A DNA stretch of 64,000 nt from Neurospora crassa OR74A (taxonomy: Eukaryota; Ascomycota; Sordariomycetes; Sordariales; Sordariaceae): the NCBI RefSeq assembly GCF_000182925.2, contig NC_026506.1, positions 372,001-436,000 on the forward strand, given 5' to 3'. Shown here piece after piece: positions 44,453-55,255 of this stretch (its first letter is position 1; every line of letters begins with the position of its first letter). The position numbers and the translations under genes are program-made. Below the pieces are notes generated by a model. The model saw only the letters and a list, made by a program, of their open reading frames with translations. It searched no databases and was not told the origin of the DNA.

Positions 44453-47299
44453 TGGGAAATTTCCTGGTGGTAGGAAAAAGGAAAAAGGAACGACTCATCA
44501 ACTGAAGGTGGTTGCAGTGGCAACTTGAATGACAGCAACCAAAGAATAGTGTATACAGATTGCCGGAGCAATGGAAAGTGCATTTTTTTGGGAGGGCTCA
44601 ATTCTCTTGCGTCAAACAGGTCACGGAAGGCACTATCATCAAACATCATTCGATGACAAACAGACAACTACCGACATCGGCATGGAAACATAAGTAGGTG
44701 TGACACATGCCATTCCCCGCGTCCAGCACCACTCATTTTACCTTTCTCCTTCCCAGTCTTCACCATCATCTTCTCCGTCATTCACACCCAGCCACAACAC
44801 CGACGCCACGGAGAAACCACCCGATATTACCAACGCTACCTTCATTCTTAGAGTGACAAGGCACTATCTCGTCAATTCCGAAACCCATGATTTCTTCACC
44901 AACCAAGACTTCTGCCAGCCGTGAAGCCTGCGACGCAAAAACAACCGAGTTGGTTTGTTGTCGGTGGAGGGGTTGTCCCAGTCTGCGACATCTGGAGACA
45001 TTTGCAAACAGGAACACATCCTCCCGTAGACCTCCAGCTGCTGAAGTCGATCTAGCCGTGATACTAACTCAAGGTTTGCAGTTTCACCTACCTTACCCCT
45101 ACCGAATATCAACCTCGAACTCCTGAACAATGCGATCCCTTCTCGATCACGACCCATCATACAGACCTGCATCCACGCAATAAACGACATCCTATCTCTT
45201 CCTAGGTTCCTCCTTCCTCCATCGAGGCTTAGGCTCTTGCAACATCAAAGTCGACGAAGACATCTGTCACCTTGTCGACGATATTGACTGGGCGGAAGCT
45301 AAATTGTCTTCATTCGTCCCGAATCTACATTCACTTGGGGGTTTGACTGGGAAGCTTCGTTTGCGCAACGGGTGAACGCAGTACGAAAACTATCACGCTT
45401 TGCAAAACACCTTTTAGAAGAGATTTAAACAAGAGGTCGGCGGCTTATCTGATGATGAGCATCGAGCAATCAAATTCGCGGGATTTGGGTCTGCTACGAT
45501 CGTCCGGATTCACCAGTCGGCTTACCAATGAGCCAATGCCGGTGAACATTACTGATGATTAGCATGGACGTCACAGTATGACGTTTATGGATGGAGTTCT
45601 GATCAATATGGTGACATAGTTTCATGTATCTGAACTTTTGACACCACTCGGTGGAGGTATGTTTATTCGACAGTCTTGAACCCCCGACACCCGACTGACA
45701 TCATCTTCCCCTGATAGGACCTCGTAGACCCTTCCGGGAAGGCATGCCCGGATGCCATATCTTATCTGTTGCCGGCGGCATTGGTGTTTTTCTTAATCCT
45801 TCGACCCTGTCTTCGAGTTCACCAATCCGACTCCCATCAATTTATACACGGAGGGTTGCCACTACTGTTTCCGGAAGCAGATGAATCCGCCGACCGTATA
45901 TTTTTTCATCTGACAGGGGCGCTAAAATGAGCCCCTCTGCGAATGCCGCCGCGATTGCCGCAGCATATTCCTGCCACTCCTTCTCCTTGTGTAAGTCCGC
46001 ATAGTCGCGAATTTCAATTCCCGGTTCACCAACCCTTGTTAGTCGCTTATCACGCCAGCCACTGTCATCTCAGGACAGATGAAGTTGTGCCTCACTTGAA
46101 ATTCAACCTTCTTTGTGCTTGACAATTCAAGCCCACGCGCATCTCATGCAGGTACTGCGGAATGCTGTTTCCTGCCATCAGCATATGCGCGCTTCGCAAA
46201 TTGTTCCCCGCGGTGAGAAGAGCAGTAAACGGATGGAAGCGTATGTCCCTCGACAGTCATTTATTTCTTCACTGCCCTACCACGCGCCAAGCTCGTAATA
46301 AGTCACACCCCCAGACATCCGTATTGGGGGACGCCAACAACGACGACGTTGCCCAAGACGATTGGTTCCTGCAAATCCGGACCAAATCCGGATTATACCT
46401 AACCGGGCGCCCTACCAGATATGCCGACTACCGGGACATGCTTGGTGTTGAAATATGAGCGGCGCATGTCGGCCCGAGAGCCGTGGTGGGCCGGCGGCTG
46501 GTTCCAGTCGATCCCGATGCGGGGACACCCGGCCCTCACGACGAGATGCCGCCCTATACGCCCCACGTGGTATTCGGCATGGTCGCCGGGTAGTGGTACT
46601 TCCATTGTTGTGGGGTCCTTAGCATTCCGACCGCAGCGGTGAGCGACAGGGTACCGAGAAGTGTCATGTGAGAGATTCATGTGGGCAAATGTTGACATGG
46701 AATACGCCTATCCGAGACGAATAACACTGTGTCAACTTGCAAAGATAACCCGAGAACCAGAGACGGAGCTTGCGATTCTAACGTTTACTCGGGATGGTAG
46801 AGAAAGGCAATGGCCAAGGTTGACAGAGGTCCTTAGGCTAAAACCCAGCTCTGTCAATCTTTGCTCCAAGCGTGTGCATTGTGCCATTCGCGTCGTCGAA
46901 TTGGTGGTCTTCGATACTTCCGCCCACCATGATGGGAAATATGGAGGGCATACAACCCAGACAATCCCCCAATCTTCGATACGCAGCCATTCTGTCGAGT
47001 CTTCCTAATGGCCCCATTTAATTAGGACCTTTTTCGAAGGAACATTGACTTCAATTTGGGTGAGTGGCATCTCACTTGCAGTTTGGGGTGCATCCATTTT
47101 TCCTTGGAGGTTATCGTCATACTACCTTCCAATGACGCAAGTGAATGGTAGCCAAGCCACACTCGACTATGAGCATCAACCGTTAGTGCTCATTGAGCAT
47201 CGAAGGATACACCTGCGATTAATGTGCACATTTCGTTGGCATGTCCGCCATGGACGTCGCGCAGCTTTGAGATGGACTTTGGTTGGGAATCAGTCTTCT
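44453..47299. other. Gene-poor stretch with possible F-box-like relic
   Basis: No intact gene. Around 44,930-45,370 (plus) there are coding-like pieces, such as CPSLRHLETF and, in another frame, AKLSSFVPNLHSLGG. These recall the leucine-rich tails of fungal F-box proteins, but frames change repeatedly. From 45.4 to 47.3 kb I see only short chance frames. Confidence 0.3.
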
Positions 47300-48220
47300 G
47301 GGTAAGGTACCAAAGGTTTGGCGACACTACACCTTTGGACTTTCGATTTGCCAAACAGTTGGATAATATTATCCACCTCATGATTCCGTTCTGTCAATGC
47401 CTTACTTCCTCAACGGGCTCTTTTCTACTATACGAGCTGCCAAAACACAACGAAATTATCAGACCAAAGGCCATCCATGAACCGCAAAATCGGCGCTGAT
47501 GAGGCATAAAGGTATTTGGAGACACTGCCAGTTGGCACTCCAAGGGCCGTACCATTGTTACCCACTTCTACCACGCTCAGGGCGATTCCTTGGAAAAGAC
47601 ACTCCTCGGCATGCTACGCTCTTTGATGTGCGAACATGTCAACAAAGAGGAGCCGACATATCCGCGCTTTCTTCCCCTTTTCCACCAGAAAACCCGACTC
47701 CACCAAAGATGAAAGTGGCGCGAGTTTGGACTGACGGAATTGCTTCCTTCCGAGATGCAAGTTCGGGAAAGCCCGCCACTACTCCTCAATTTCACCGGTC
47801 CCTTGGTTGAATGCAGGAACTTGCAGGTTCTACACATAGAACTTTTCGAACAACTATCACTCAACTTAGTTCCGGGACTAACGTTTGGATTTCTGAAGAC
47901 TATCGAGCGGCCATTATTCACACATTACTTTGGCAAAATATCAGGAGTTTGTGATAGAAACCAGGACGGGATTTTACAAGGATATTGCCACATACATCCA
48001 CGATAATTTGACGGTCTCGAACCCAGATATTGAGAAGGAGGTTCCCAACAAGACATCCGGTATTGATTCTTCTTGTGGGTCGTGCTCGTCGTCGCAATGC
48101 TACCCAAACAGAGAATATGACGAGGGCAAGATCGAAGTAATCGAGCAGAGGTTACTTGTACATGGGGTTCCTTTGCAGGGAAGAACAGGCCGACCTTTGT
48201 TTGGGACAAGGAATTAGAGG
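47300..48220 (+). pseudogene. Decayed NACHT/STAND NTPase gene (NLR-like relic)
   Basis: Plus-strand pieces in changing frames match the NTPase of fungal NLR-like proteins. At 47467-47511 a degenerate Walker A reads GHP-stop-TAKSALMRH, where G-x-P-G-x-GKS-x-LMR is expected. After a frame change come THFYHAQGDSLEKT and LLGMLRSLM (47,545-47,640), the block that follows the P-loop in these proteins (consensus FFFW-x-G-x-LQKS-x-x-GLLRSLL). A stop at about 47,710 is followed in the same frame by KWREFGLTELLPSEM and a leucine-rich piece RNLQVLHIELFEQLSL. At least one frameshift and two stops rule out a product. The family is involved in allorecognition and immunity-like cell death; here the gene is dead. 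Limits of the relic are approximate. Confidence 0.5.
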
Positions 48221-49205
48221 ATCACTTAGTTCAAAGTACATCATCTTTATTCTTTCAATGGTTTGCCTCTTTTTGTAGACAGGAATAGAGGAGCTTTCTG
48301 CTTTTTAGAAAGGCGGGCATGCCTGGCTCCATCTCTCAGTCATCCTACCAACAGAGCAACTACCAACATAGCAAGGACTTGAGAAAGGCATTTCATTGCA
48401 CAAAGGAAAAACGATCAGACGGCTCTCGTCCTATGTTCAAGGTGAGCCAATGGGTTGCTACTACTGAGTCAATGGAGAGGTGCTTGCTTGGCGCTTGGAT
48501 CGATGCCATGGCGAGTTGTGAAGGTCTGTGCACCTTGATGCTCTGACTGTAGCGACAACCTGTCCCCAACGGACAGTTACCTTCCCAGGCCTCCGGCTCT
48601 ATGCAACGGTGATACCCAAAGGCGGGTTTGCAAAGCTCGTGAGAAGCAGATTGTGCCGGCTGGGCACTCGGAGGCTGTCGGGGTGGGGCCGGTGCGGAGC
48701 CGGGGGGAGGCCGGGGAGCGTTTCAAATATCGGGTGCGGTCGGACACTCGCCACAACCAGGTGAAGGAAAGAATCTGAGCGGTCGGCCAATTGAGGACTC
48801 TGCCGGTGTGCCAAGTGCAGCTGCTATCCGAATGATGCCATTCCCAACTCTCAACGTTTTTGGGCCTCACCTCATCCACAGCTCGGGAACATCCGGAGTA
48901 CGGGGGTTATGTCTAGACGGGTCTATAACAAGCGAAGAAAACGTCAGACAAACTACTCGAACATTCCGAATCAGCTCCGGCCCCTCGGTGTGTGTGTCTG
49001 TGCAATACGAACAGGAATTCACTCTACGAACGCGACCCACTGAAACTGTGTCATGATGGATGAGCCGGGCAACACAGACATACCATCCGGGTATATAAAG
49101 GAGCGCGATTCCTCAGGAGATTCAATCATCATCGAGCACACATCCTCAAGTCCTCACTCACCAACAACAACCATTCCGTCAATCCAACTCCATCAATCGC
49201 CCAAC
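48221..49205. other. Intergenic, upstream of cyanide hydratase
   Basis: No supported gene. A strongly G+C-rich patch (runs of GGGGCCGG type) lies at about 48,660-48,725, and a dense promoter follows. Short overlapping frames on both strands have no recognisable content. Confidence 0.45.
49092..49099 (+). promoter_or_regulatory. TATA box of the cyanide hydratase gene
   Basis: TATATAAA, 107 bases before the start codon and followed by a C/A-rich leader ending CCAACATGG. It is the clearest core-promoter motif in the gene segment and suits a strongly inducible gene. Confidence 0.55.
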
Positions 49206-50484
49206 ATGGTCCTTACCAAGTACAAGGCCGCAGCGGTATGTCAAAGCAAGAATGCCTCAGTCGACTATCTATTCTGACGCCAAAATAGGTTACTTCCGAG
49301 CCCTGCTGGTTCGATCTCGAGGGAGGCGTTCGCAAGACGATCGACTTCATTAACGAAGCGGGTCAGGCCGGCTGCAAGCTCGTCGCCTTTCCCGAAGTCT
49401 GGATCCCCGGCTATCCATACTGGATGTGGAAGGTCACCTACCAGCAGTCGCTGCCTATGCTGAAGAAGTACCGCGAGAACGCCATGGCCGTTGACTCGGA
49501 CGAGTTCCGTCGCATCAGAAGGGCTGCTAGGGACAACCAGATGTATGTGTGATCCGGTCACCAGCCCCAACCTCGGATGATTGAGTGCTAACACAGCACT
49601 TGCACAGTTATGTCTCGCTCGGCTTCGCCGAAATCGACCACGCCACCCTTTACCTGGCGCAAGCTCTGATCGATCCCACTGGCGAGGTCATCAACCACCG
49701 TCGCAAGATCAAGCCCACCCACGTCGAGAAGCTCGTCTACGGCGACGGCGCCGGTGACACCTTCATGTCGGTCACCCCGACCGAGCTCGGCCGCCTCGGT
49801 CAGCTCAACTGCTGGGAGAACATGAACCCCTTCCTCAAGTCGCTCAACGTCTCGATGGGCGAGCAGATCCACATCGCCGCGTGGCCCATCTATCCCGGCA
49901 AGGAGACGCTCAAGTACCCCGACCCGGCGACCAACGTGGCCGACCCGGCGTCCGACCTCGTGACGCCTGCCTATGCCATTGAGACGGGTACCTGGACGCT
50001 GGCGCCCTTCCAGCGGTTGAGCGTGGAGGGCCTCAAGAAGAACACGCCCGAGGGAGTCGAGCCCGAGACGGACCCGTCGACGTATAACGGCCATGCGCGC
50101 ATTTACAGGCCGGACGGCTCTCTTGTCGTCAGGCCGGACAAGGACTTTGACGGATTGTTGTTTGTCGATGTACGTTTTCTCATTCATTTCCACTCCAGTC
50201 CATTCCATCAGTTGTTTCGTTTTGATAGGTAAGCAAAGAAAAGAGAGATTACTAACATTAATATCTTTGTACAGATCGACCTCAACGAGTGCCACTTGAC
50301 CAAGGCGCTGGCTGACTTTGCTGGACACTACATGCGGCCGGATCTCATTCGTCTCCTGGTGGACACCAGCCGCAAGGAGCTCGTCACCGAGGTGGACCGC
50401 AATGGCGGCATTGTGCAGTACTCGACGCGCGAGCGCTTGGGCTTGAACACGCCGCTTGAGAATGATAAGGAGGGAAAGAAGTGA
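49206..50484 (+). CDS. cht: Cyanide hydratase (nitrilase superfamily), 351 aa
   Basis: Converts cyanide to formamide in the cytosol; nitrilase-fold subunits assemble into spirals. Exons are 49206-49235, 49289-49542, 49608-50169 and 50275-50484 (1,056 bases), and every intron has a CTGAC or CTAAC branch site. The catalytic triad is visible: Glu46 in [10 protein letters not shown], Lys128 in HRRKIKPTH and Cys163 in LNCWENMNP. Length and sequence agree with what I recall of the N. crassa enzyme, with only occasional substitutions, which is the best species clue in the window. The first exon is only 10 codons. It has a clean TATA box and is expected to be induced by cyanide; it detoxifies cyanide for saprobes and for fungi on cyanogenic plants. 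No frame damage was seen. It stands alone, with no linked nitrogen or formamidase gene. Confidence 0.97.
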
Positions 50485-51733
50485 GTGAGTTGGACATTAT
50501 CAGTTTGATGGGGGCGTCGCAGGGACTTGTGACAGAGTACGGCGGCTCGCTTTGGATCAGGCCTGAAGAAAAGATTGTGCGCGGGTCGCTCATCTTTTTA
50601 AAAAAGTTTAGCTATCTCGAGGTAGAGGTAGACTTTTTTTTTTAACTAATCTCCACTCCATTTCTCTATATCAAATAAATCACTACCATATATTCGAGTT
50701 GTTTTGTGAATGTTTGGGCGATGTGTATGAAATCAACATGAAGAGATGAGGGAGCAGCGAAAAGCATTGTTAACAGAACTTTGTGCCTAGGTAGGTACGG
50801 CGTATCTACCTACCTAGCTAGGTGACCTGACTCAGGAATTCATAAGGAGAGTAGGTAGGTATAGTCAAGTAAACACACACACTGGGCAGTCAGTCAGTCT
50901 TAATACGAACCCATGTCTCCTATTCTCATCATACCTACAGGTATGCACCTTTCATCCTGATAGACCTGGCTATCAGCCGTGTGTGTTTGTCTTGTCTGGG
51001 AAGGTGAGTACAGGTACCTAGGTACCTAAGCTCTTTACTACATAGGAGCCTGGGGATCAAGAAAAAAAGAAAATTCGTAACGGCCGGGGAAGATTATCGG
51101 ACATCCGTGGCATGCATTACCATAACAATTCCTGCATTTCGATCCAAACACGTTTCAGTCCCAAGCCATGCATATACAGGTAACAATTGTCTCATCAACT
51201 CCCGTTTTCTCCTTTTCTTTCTTTCTTTCTTTCTTCTTCTTCTTCTTCTCTCTAACCAATTCAAGCATTCTCTCACCTCCATTGTGCCAATCATCGTGTG
51301 ATACTGCATGCTCAGCGAACTTTGGACAAAGATACCTAATGCCCGATTAACCACAGGCCCGATTCACACACACAATAAGTAGAGGTACCTATCCAAGAAT
51401 TCAGTTCAAAGCCAGGGAGAGAAAAAAAAAAAAAAAAAAAAGAAGACAAACAAATACCAACAGAAAGCCCCTTAAATACACACAATCGTGACACACTGTA
51501 TGTATATCCAACGGTTAACAAATCTAGGTAATCACACATTCCTTTTTCCCTCCCCTTATTGAAACCCATCCCTCTTCCCCCCCCCCTCCCCCCCCTCTCC
51601 CCATCCCATCCCAGCCCATCCCATGCATCCCGATCCCATCTTTCTTTCTTTCCTCCTTTCCTTCATTGAGTCCCTTTAACCACCCTACCCTTCCCCTCTG
51701 ATACTCATAGTAGAACCATCTACCCAGGTAAAA
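50485..51733. other. Convergent intergenic region with simple repeats
   Basis: Contains many TAGGTAC/GTACCTA palindromic words (about 50,788-50,870, 51,014-51,028, 51,384-51,392), a CTTT/CTTC run at about 51,215-51,250, an A run of about 20 at 51,422 and C runs at about 51,576-51,595. No gene. Confidence 0.6.
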
Positions 51734-53714
51734 CTACCAATTAACCCACACAACCTCAGGCAACACCCCCCTCATAATCTCCCAATGGCCCAGCGCGCTT
51801 TCCGTCTGCCACTTTTCCAACGTCGCTGTCTCATTCTTTCGCAAAATCCCCAGCTTCTTAGCCTCTTCTACACTGCCATTGACAGCTCTGAGGAGATCGT
51901 CGTCTGTCACCTCAAACTTGGGGAGAAGGAAGGCTTCGCGGCTGGGACTGTTGAGGAGGTCACGGGGGGTTGGGTTGCGGAAAGTAATTCCCTGAGTGGG
52001 AGTAGAAACCTTGGTGCAGAAAAAGACCATATTCGTGAAATCGCGGCCGTTGTGGGCGGCGGCTTGGGCTTCGTCGCGAGGGTGTTCGCGGAAGATGCGG
52101 CATGAGGAAGAACCAAAGACGGAGCGGATGGTGTTGGTGATGAGGAGGGGTGGGGGGTGGGAGAAGTCGCCTGCGTAGTTCTGCGTTGTGATGTTAGTTG
52201 TGGTTATAGGAAGAGAAAGAGGAGGGGAGGGGTGACGTACGATGGCGATGACGCCGTTTGGCTTGAGAAGGGAGTGCAAGTTTTGGAGGAATTCATAAGT
52301 GAAGAGGGCGACGGGCTCAGCGCCGCCGGTAAAGACGTCGTGGATGATGTATTCATATTGACCGACACCTTGAGTTTCGTTGACGAGACGGTCGGTGTAG
52401 CTTACGGCGTCTTCGATGACGGCGGTGTGGTTGGACGGAAGCTGGAAGTACTTGGAGGCGAACTCGTGGACGACAGGATCGATTTCAACAACGGTGGTGT
52501 TGATGCCGTGGGCAACGAGGGCGGCGGGGGTGGTGCCGATGCCGAGGCCGCTGGAATATGTTTAGTTTTCCATCTCGAGATGCTAGAACGGGGGGAACTT
52601 ACATTACCAAAGCCTTCGCCTCGTTGTCAGGAACCGGGTTAGGCACTTGGACCAACCTCACGGCCTCCAACATGGCAAAGACACCATAGATAGGCTCAGC
52701 AACCTGGTTCCCCTTGAACCGAGGAGTGTCCTTGAACTTGACCCACTCGCCACCAAGCAGACTGTGGTCACACCTCAACACTCGGAACCCATCATTCAAA
52801 CTGTCCACCACCGAGATATATCCCGTGATCGAGTCGCGGCGGTCCAGCACATGCCATCCCTCCTTCTCCAGCCCGCTGTTCAACCTAGAAAGCGCCATAG
52901 GCGAGGCCAGATGCGGGTTCAAAAGCGTGGTGTGCAACAACGCGGGCACCCCCAACAACAAGAACTTGGACGGCGCAATGGTCGTGTAGGAAGCAGCCAG
53001 CAAGCCCTCCAGTCCGATCCTGGTCATGTAAAAGTTCTTGCCGATGTTCTGCACAATAAAGTCGCCGCTCAACTTCTCGGCCACTTTGAAGAAGCCGAAG
53101 GAGCCCAGGCCAGGCACCGCCTCAGCAATGGCTTTGGGCAGCGGTCCAAAGTCGGCATACTCCAGGTTTGTCGCGACACAGGCCGAGGAGACGGTAATCA
53201 GGGGGAATAGCGTCAACAGCTCCGTGACCAATGGGCCATAGTAAGCGCCCATGTAGCCGCTGGCCTTGAAAAGGAGGTACTGAGCGGGCGGAATGTACAT
53301 GGCGATCAGAGGCAGCAGCTCGACTGGCTCAATGGGCAAAGCGCGATCCAAGAAGATGTTGGAGGCCCAGCCGGTGAAACAGCCGGCCATGACTAGCTTG
53401 GAGTGCCATATCGCCGCGGGGATGGAGCCGTAGACGGGCGAGAGAACGAGCTGGGAGACGTTGGAGGCGATGGCGATGAGAGCGAGCAGGATGAAGGTGT
53501 GGGTGTAGATGGCGAACTGGCCGGCCCAGTAGCCCTTTTGGGAGCGGGCCTTTTTGGCGAGGTCTTTGAGTTCTTGCTCGTAGGCTTCCTTGGATTTGGT
53601 GAAGAGGTCAGGGGCGGATGTTGCTGTTGTTTTTGGTTCTGATTCTTCGGGGGTGGTGGTGGTGGTGGTGGTGGCCTTGGAGGCCTTGCCCCTTTTTGTT
53701 GCTTTGGGGGGCAT
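51734..53714 (-). CDS. Membrane-anchored spermidine/spermine-synthase-like methyltransferase-fold protein (622 aa)
   Basis: Exons 53714-52603, 52550-52241 and 52180-51734 sum to 1,869 bases; introns of 52 and 60 bp have CTAAAC and CTAAC branch sites. Start at MPPKATKRGK (53714). The N-terminal half has a basic/Thr-rich cytosolic tail and about five membrane helices (for example FILLALIAIASNVSQLVL and VELLPLIAMYIPPAQYLLF). The C-terminal half is a Rossmann domain of the polyamine-synthase family: IGLGIGTTPAALV (residues 371-383, SAM site), VEIDP (392-396) and YIIHDVFTGG (438-447). The membrane-plus-synthase layout is widespread in fungi and bacteria, and such members often lack proven aminopropyltransferase activity, so substrate is uncertain. 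Tandem ACC codons give a Thr run near residue 17. Confidence 0.9.
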
Positions 53715-54410
53715 GGTGAAAGATGAGAGGTCAGATGTCAAAGGTCATGAATGAATGAGAAGAAGTGAAATCATGAATGGAACGAAGCACTCATGGTGAT
53801 AAAGACACCTCAGGAGAATTGATGAAGCAGCCAGCTGCAATGTGGTCTCAAGAATCCCGGTCTCGTCTTGGTGGTGATGGTTGCATCGCGTTTCATGAGG
53901 AAACAGGCGAAGGACCAAAGTGGAAATGAGCTCTTCTCCATCGCGACGAGGAGGGGTAGCTTCCGAAAGAGTGGATCCCATTGGCCCTATGGCCGGGGTT
54001 TGGAGCGCTTTTACAGGCCAACGGGCGCTGTCAGCAAGCGACGGGCCCACAATATTGCGCTAAAGCGGTCACTAAGGTGTAACAACCGGGGGGTACCTAG
54101 AGGGAGCTCCACAGCAAGCTGGAGAAATGTTGGGCGATAGCGTCATTGTTGCCCTAGAATTGACACGTGAAACTCAACTGAACTTGTCTGTCCATGGAAA
54201 CTTCGATAGTTCCAAAGCCAGCGTATCCGATGCTTTCCATGGATGATGCCGAGAAGGCTTGGTCTCCCAACATTTTGTCAAAGGTTACCGACTTAAGTCT
54301 GTCCTCCTCCTCCAACTTTCCCTTCCTTTCCCTCTCGATCTCCTGACAGCACAACCACCAACGAACACACGAACACCTCTCGCCCAAATCGTCGCCAAAT
54401 CATCGCCAAC
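53715..54410. other. Divergent promoter region
   Basis: Shared 5' region of the spermidine-synthase-like gene (minus) and the phospholipid methyltransferase gene (plus). A long pyrimidine-rich leader (about 54,298-54,410) precedes the latter. No gene. Confidence 0.55.
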
Positions 54411-55255
54411 ATGCCTCTCGTCGCCCTAGGTGTCGCCGACCTGTTCAACTTTGTTGACTACAGCAAGACAAGCCTCGCCAGTATGCGACTCCACCACCAA
54501 CATTCACATGTCATTTCCCGTTCGCGGTCCATCCTGCTAACCACATTGCGCCAGTCTCTGCTGCTGCCATTGCCTTCAACCCTACCTTCTGGAAGTGAGT
54601 ATCGTGTGTCCTCGACCTGATCGCGACATCAGCTAACCCCTCCCTAGCATCGTTGCCCGCAGAGGTGCGTCCGCGCAAACCCCACCAGCTCAACGACCCA
54701 ACGCTCGATAACAAGACCTCCTAACACATCTCCACAGAATACCGCACCAAGTTCCTCACGCGCGCTTTCGGCGGCAATGCCCAGGTAGCCTGCTACTTCC
54801 TGGCCGTCACCATCTTCGGCCTCGGTCTTGTCCGCGACTTCCTCTACGAACGCGCTCTCCGTGACCAGCCCTCCCACCCGCTCCTCGAGGGCACCTATGT
54901 CAAATACGCCGCCTATGCCCTCCTTGCCCTCGGCAACCTTCTCGTCATCACCTCTACAATGCGTCTGGGTATCACGGGAACCTTCCTTGGTGACTACTTT
55001 GGCATTCTGATGGATGGCATTGTCACCGGCTTCCCCTTCAACGTTACCAGCGCTCCCATGTACTACGGCTCCACCATGAGCTTCCTCGGCACCGCTCTTC
55101 TCTACGGCAAGCCCGCTGGTCTCCTTTTGACTGCCTGGGTTCTCTTTGTGTACATAATCGCTATCCAATTCGAGAACCCCTTCACTGCCGAAATCTATGC
55201 CAAGCGCGACCGCGAGAGGGCCAAGGCTGCCGGTACCAGCAAGAAGGAGCTTTAA
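54411..55255 (+). CDS. chol-2: Phospholipid methyltransferase, OPI3/PEMT type (214 aa)
   Basis: Catalyses the last methylations of phosphatidylethanolamine to phosphatidylcholine in the ER membrane. Exons are 54411-54480, 54555-54594, 54648-54664 and 54738-55255, total 645 bases. Exon 3 is only 17 bases, and all three introns have CTAAC branch sites. Four hydrophobic helices are visible. The SAM-binding motif is RLGITGTFLGDYFGIL and the C-terminal motif is FENPFTAEIY, both diagnostic of the family. The C-terminus is basic (KAAGTSKKEL), as in ER proteins with dilysine-like tails. In Neurospora the locus for this activity is chol-2; the symbol is given by family equivalence, not by mapping. The first enzyme of the pathway (chol-1/CHO2) is not in the window. 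Confidence 0.95.

Noticed and set aside
49588-50328. 246-codon antisense ORF over cyanide hydratase
   Set aside because: Antisense shadow of a strongly biased coding sequence (high third-position G+C).
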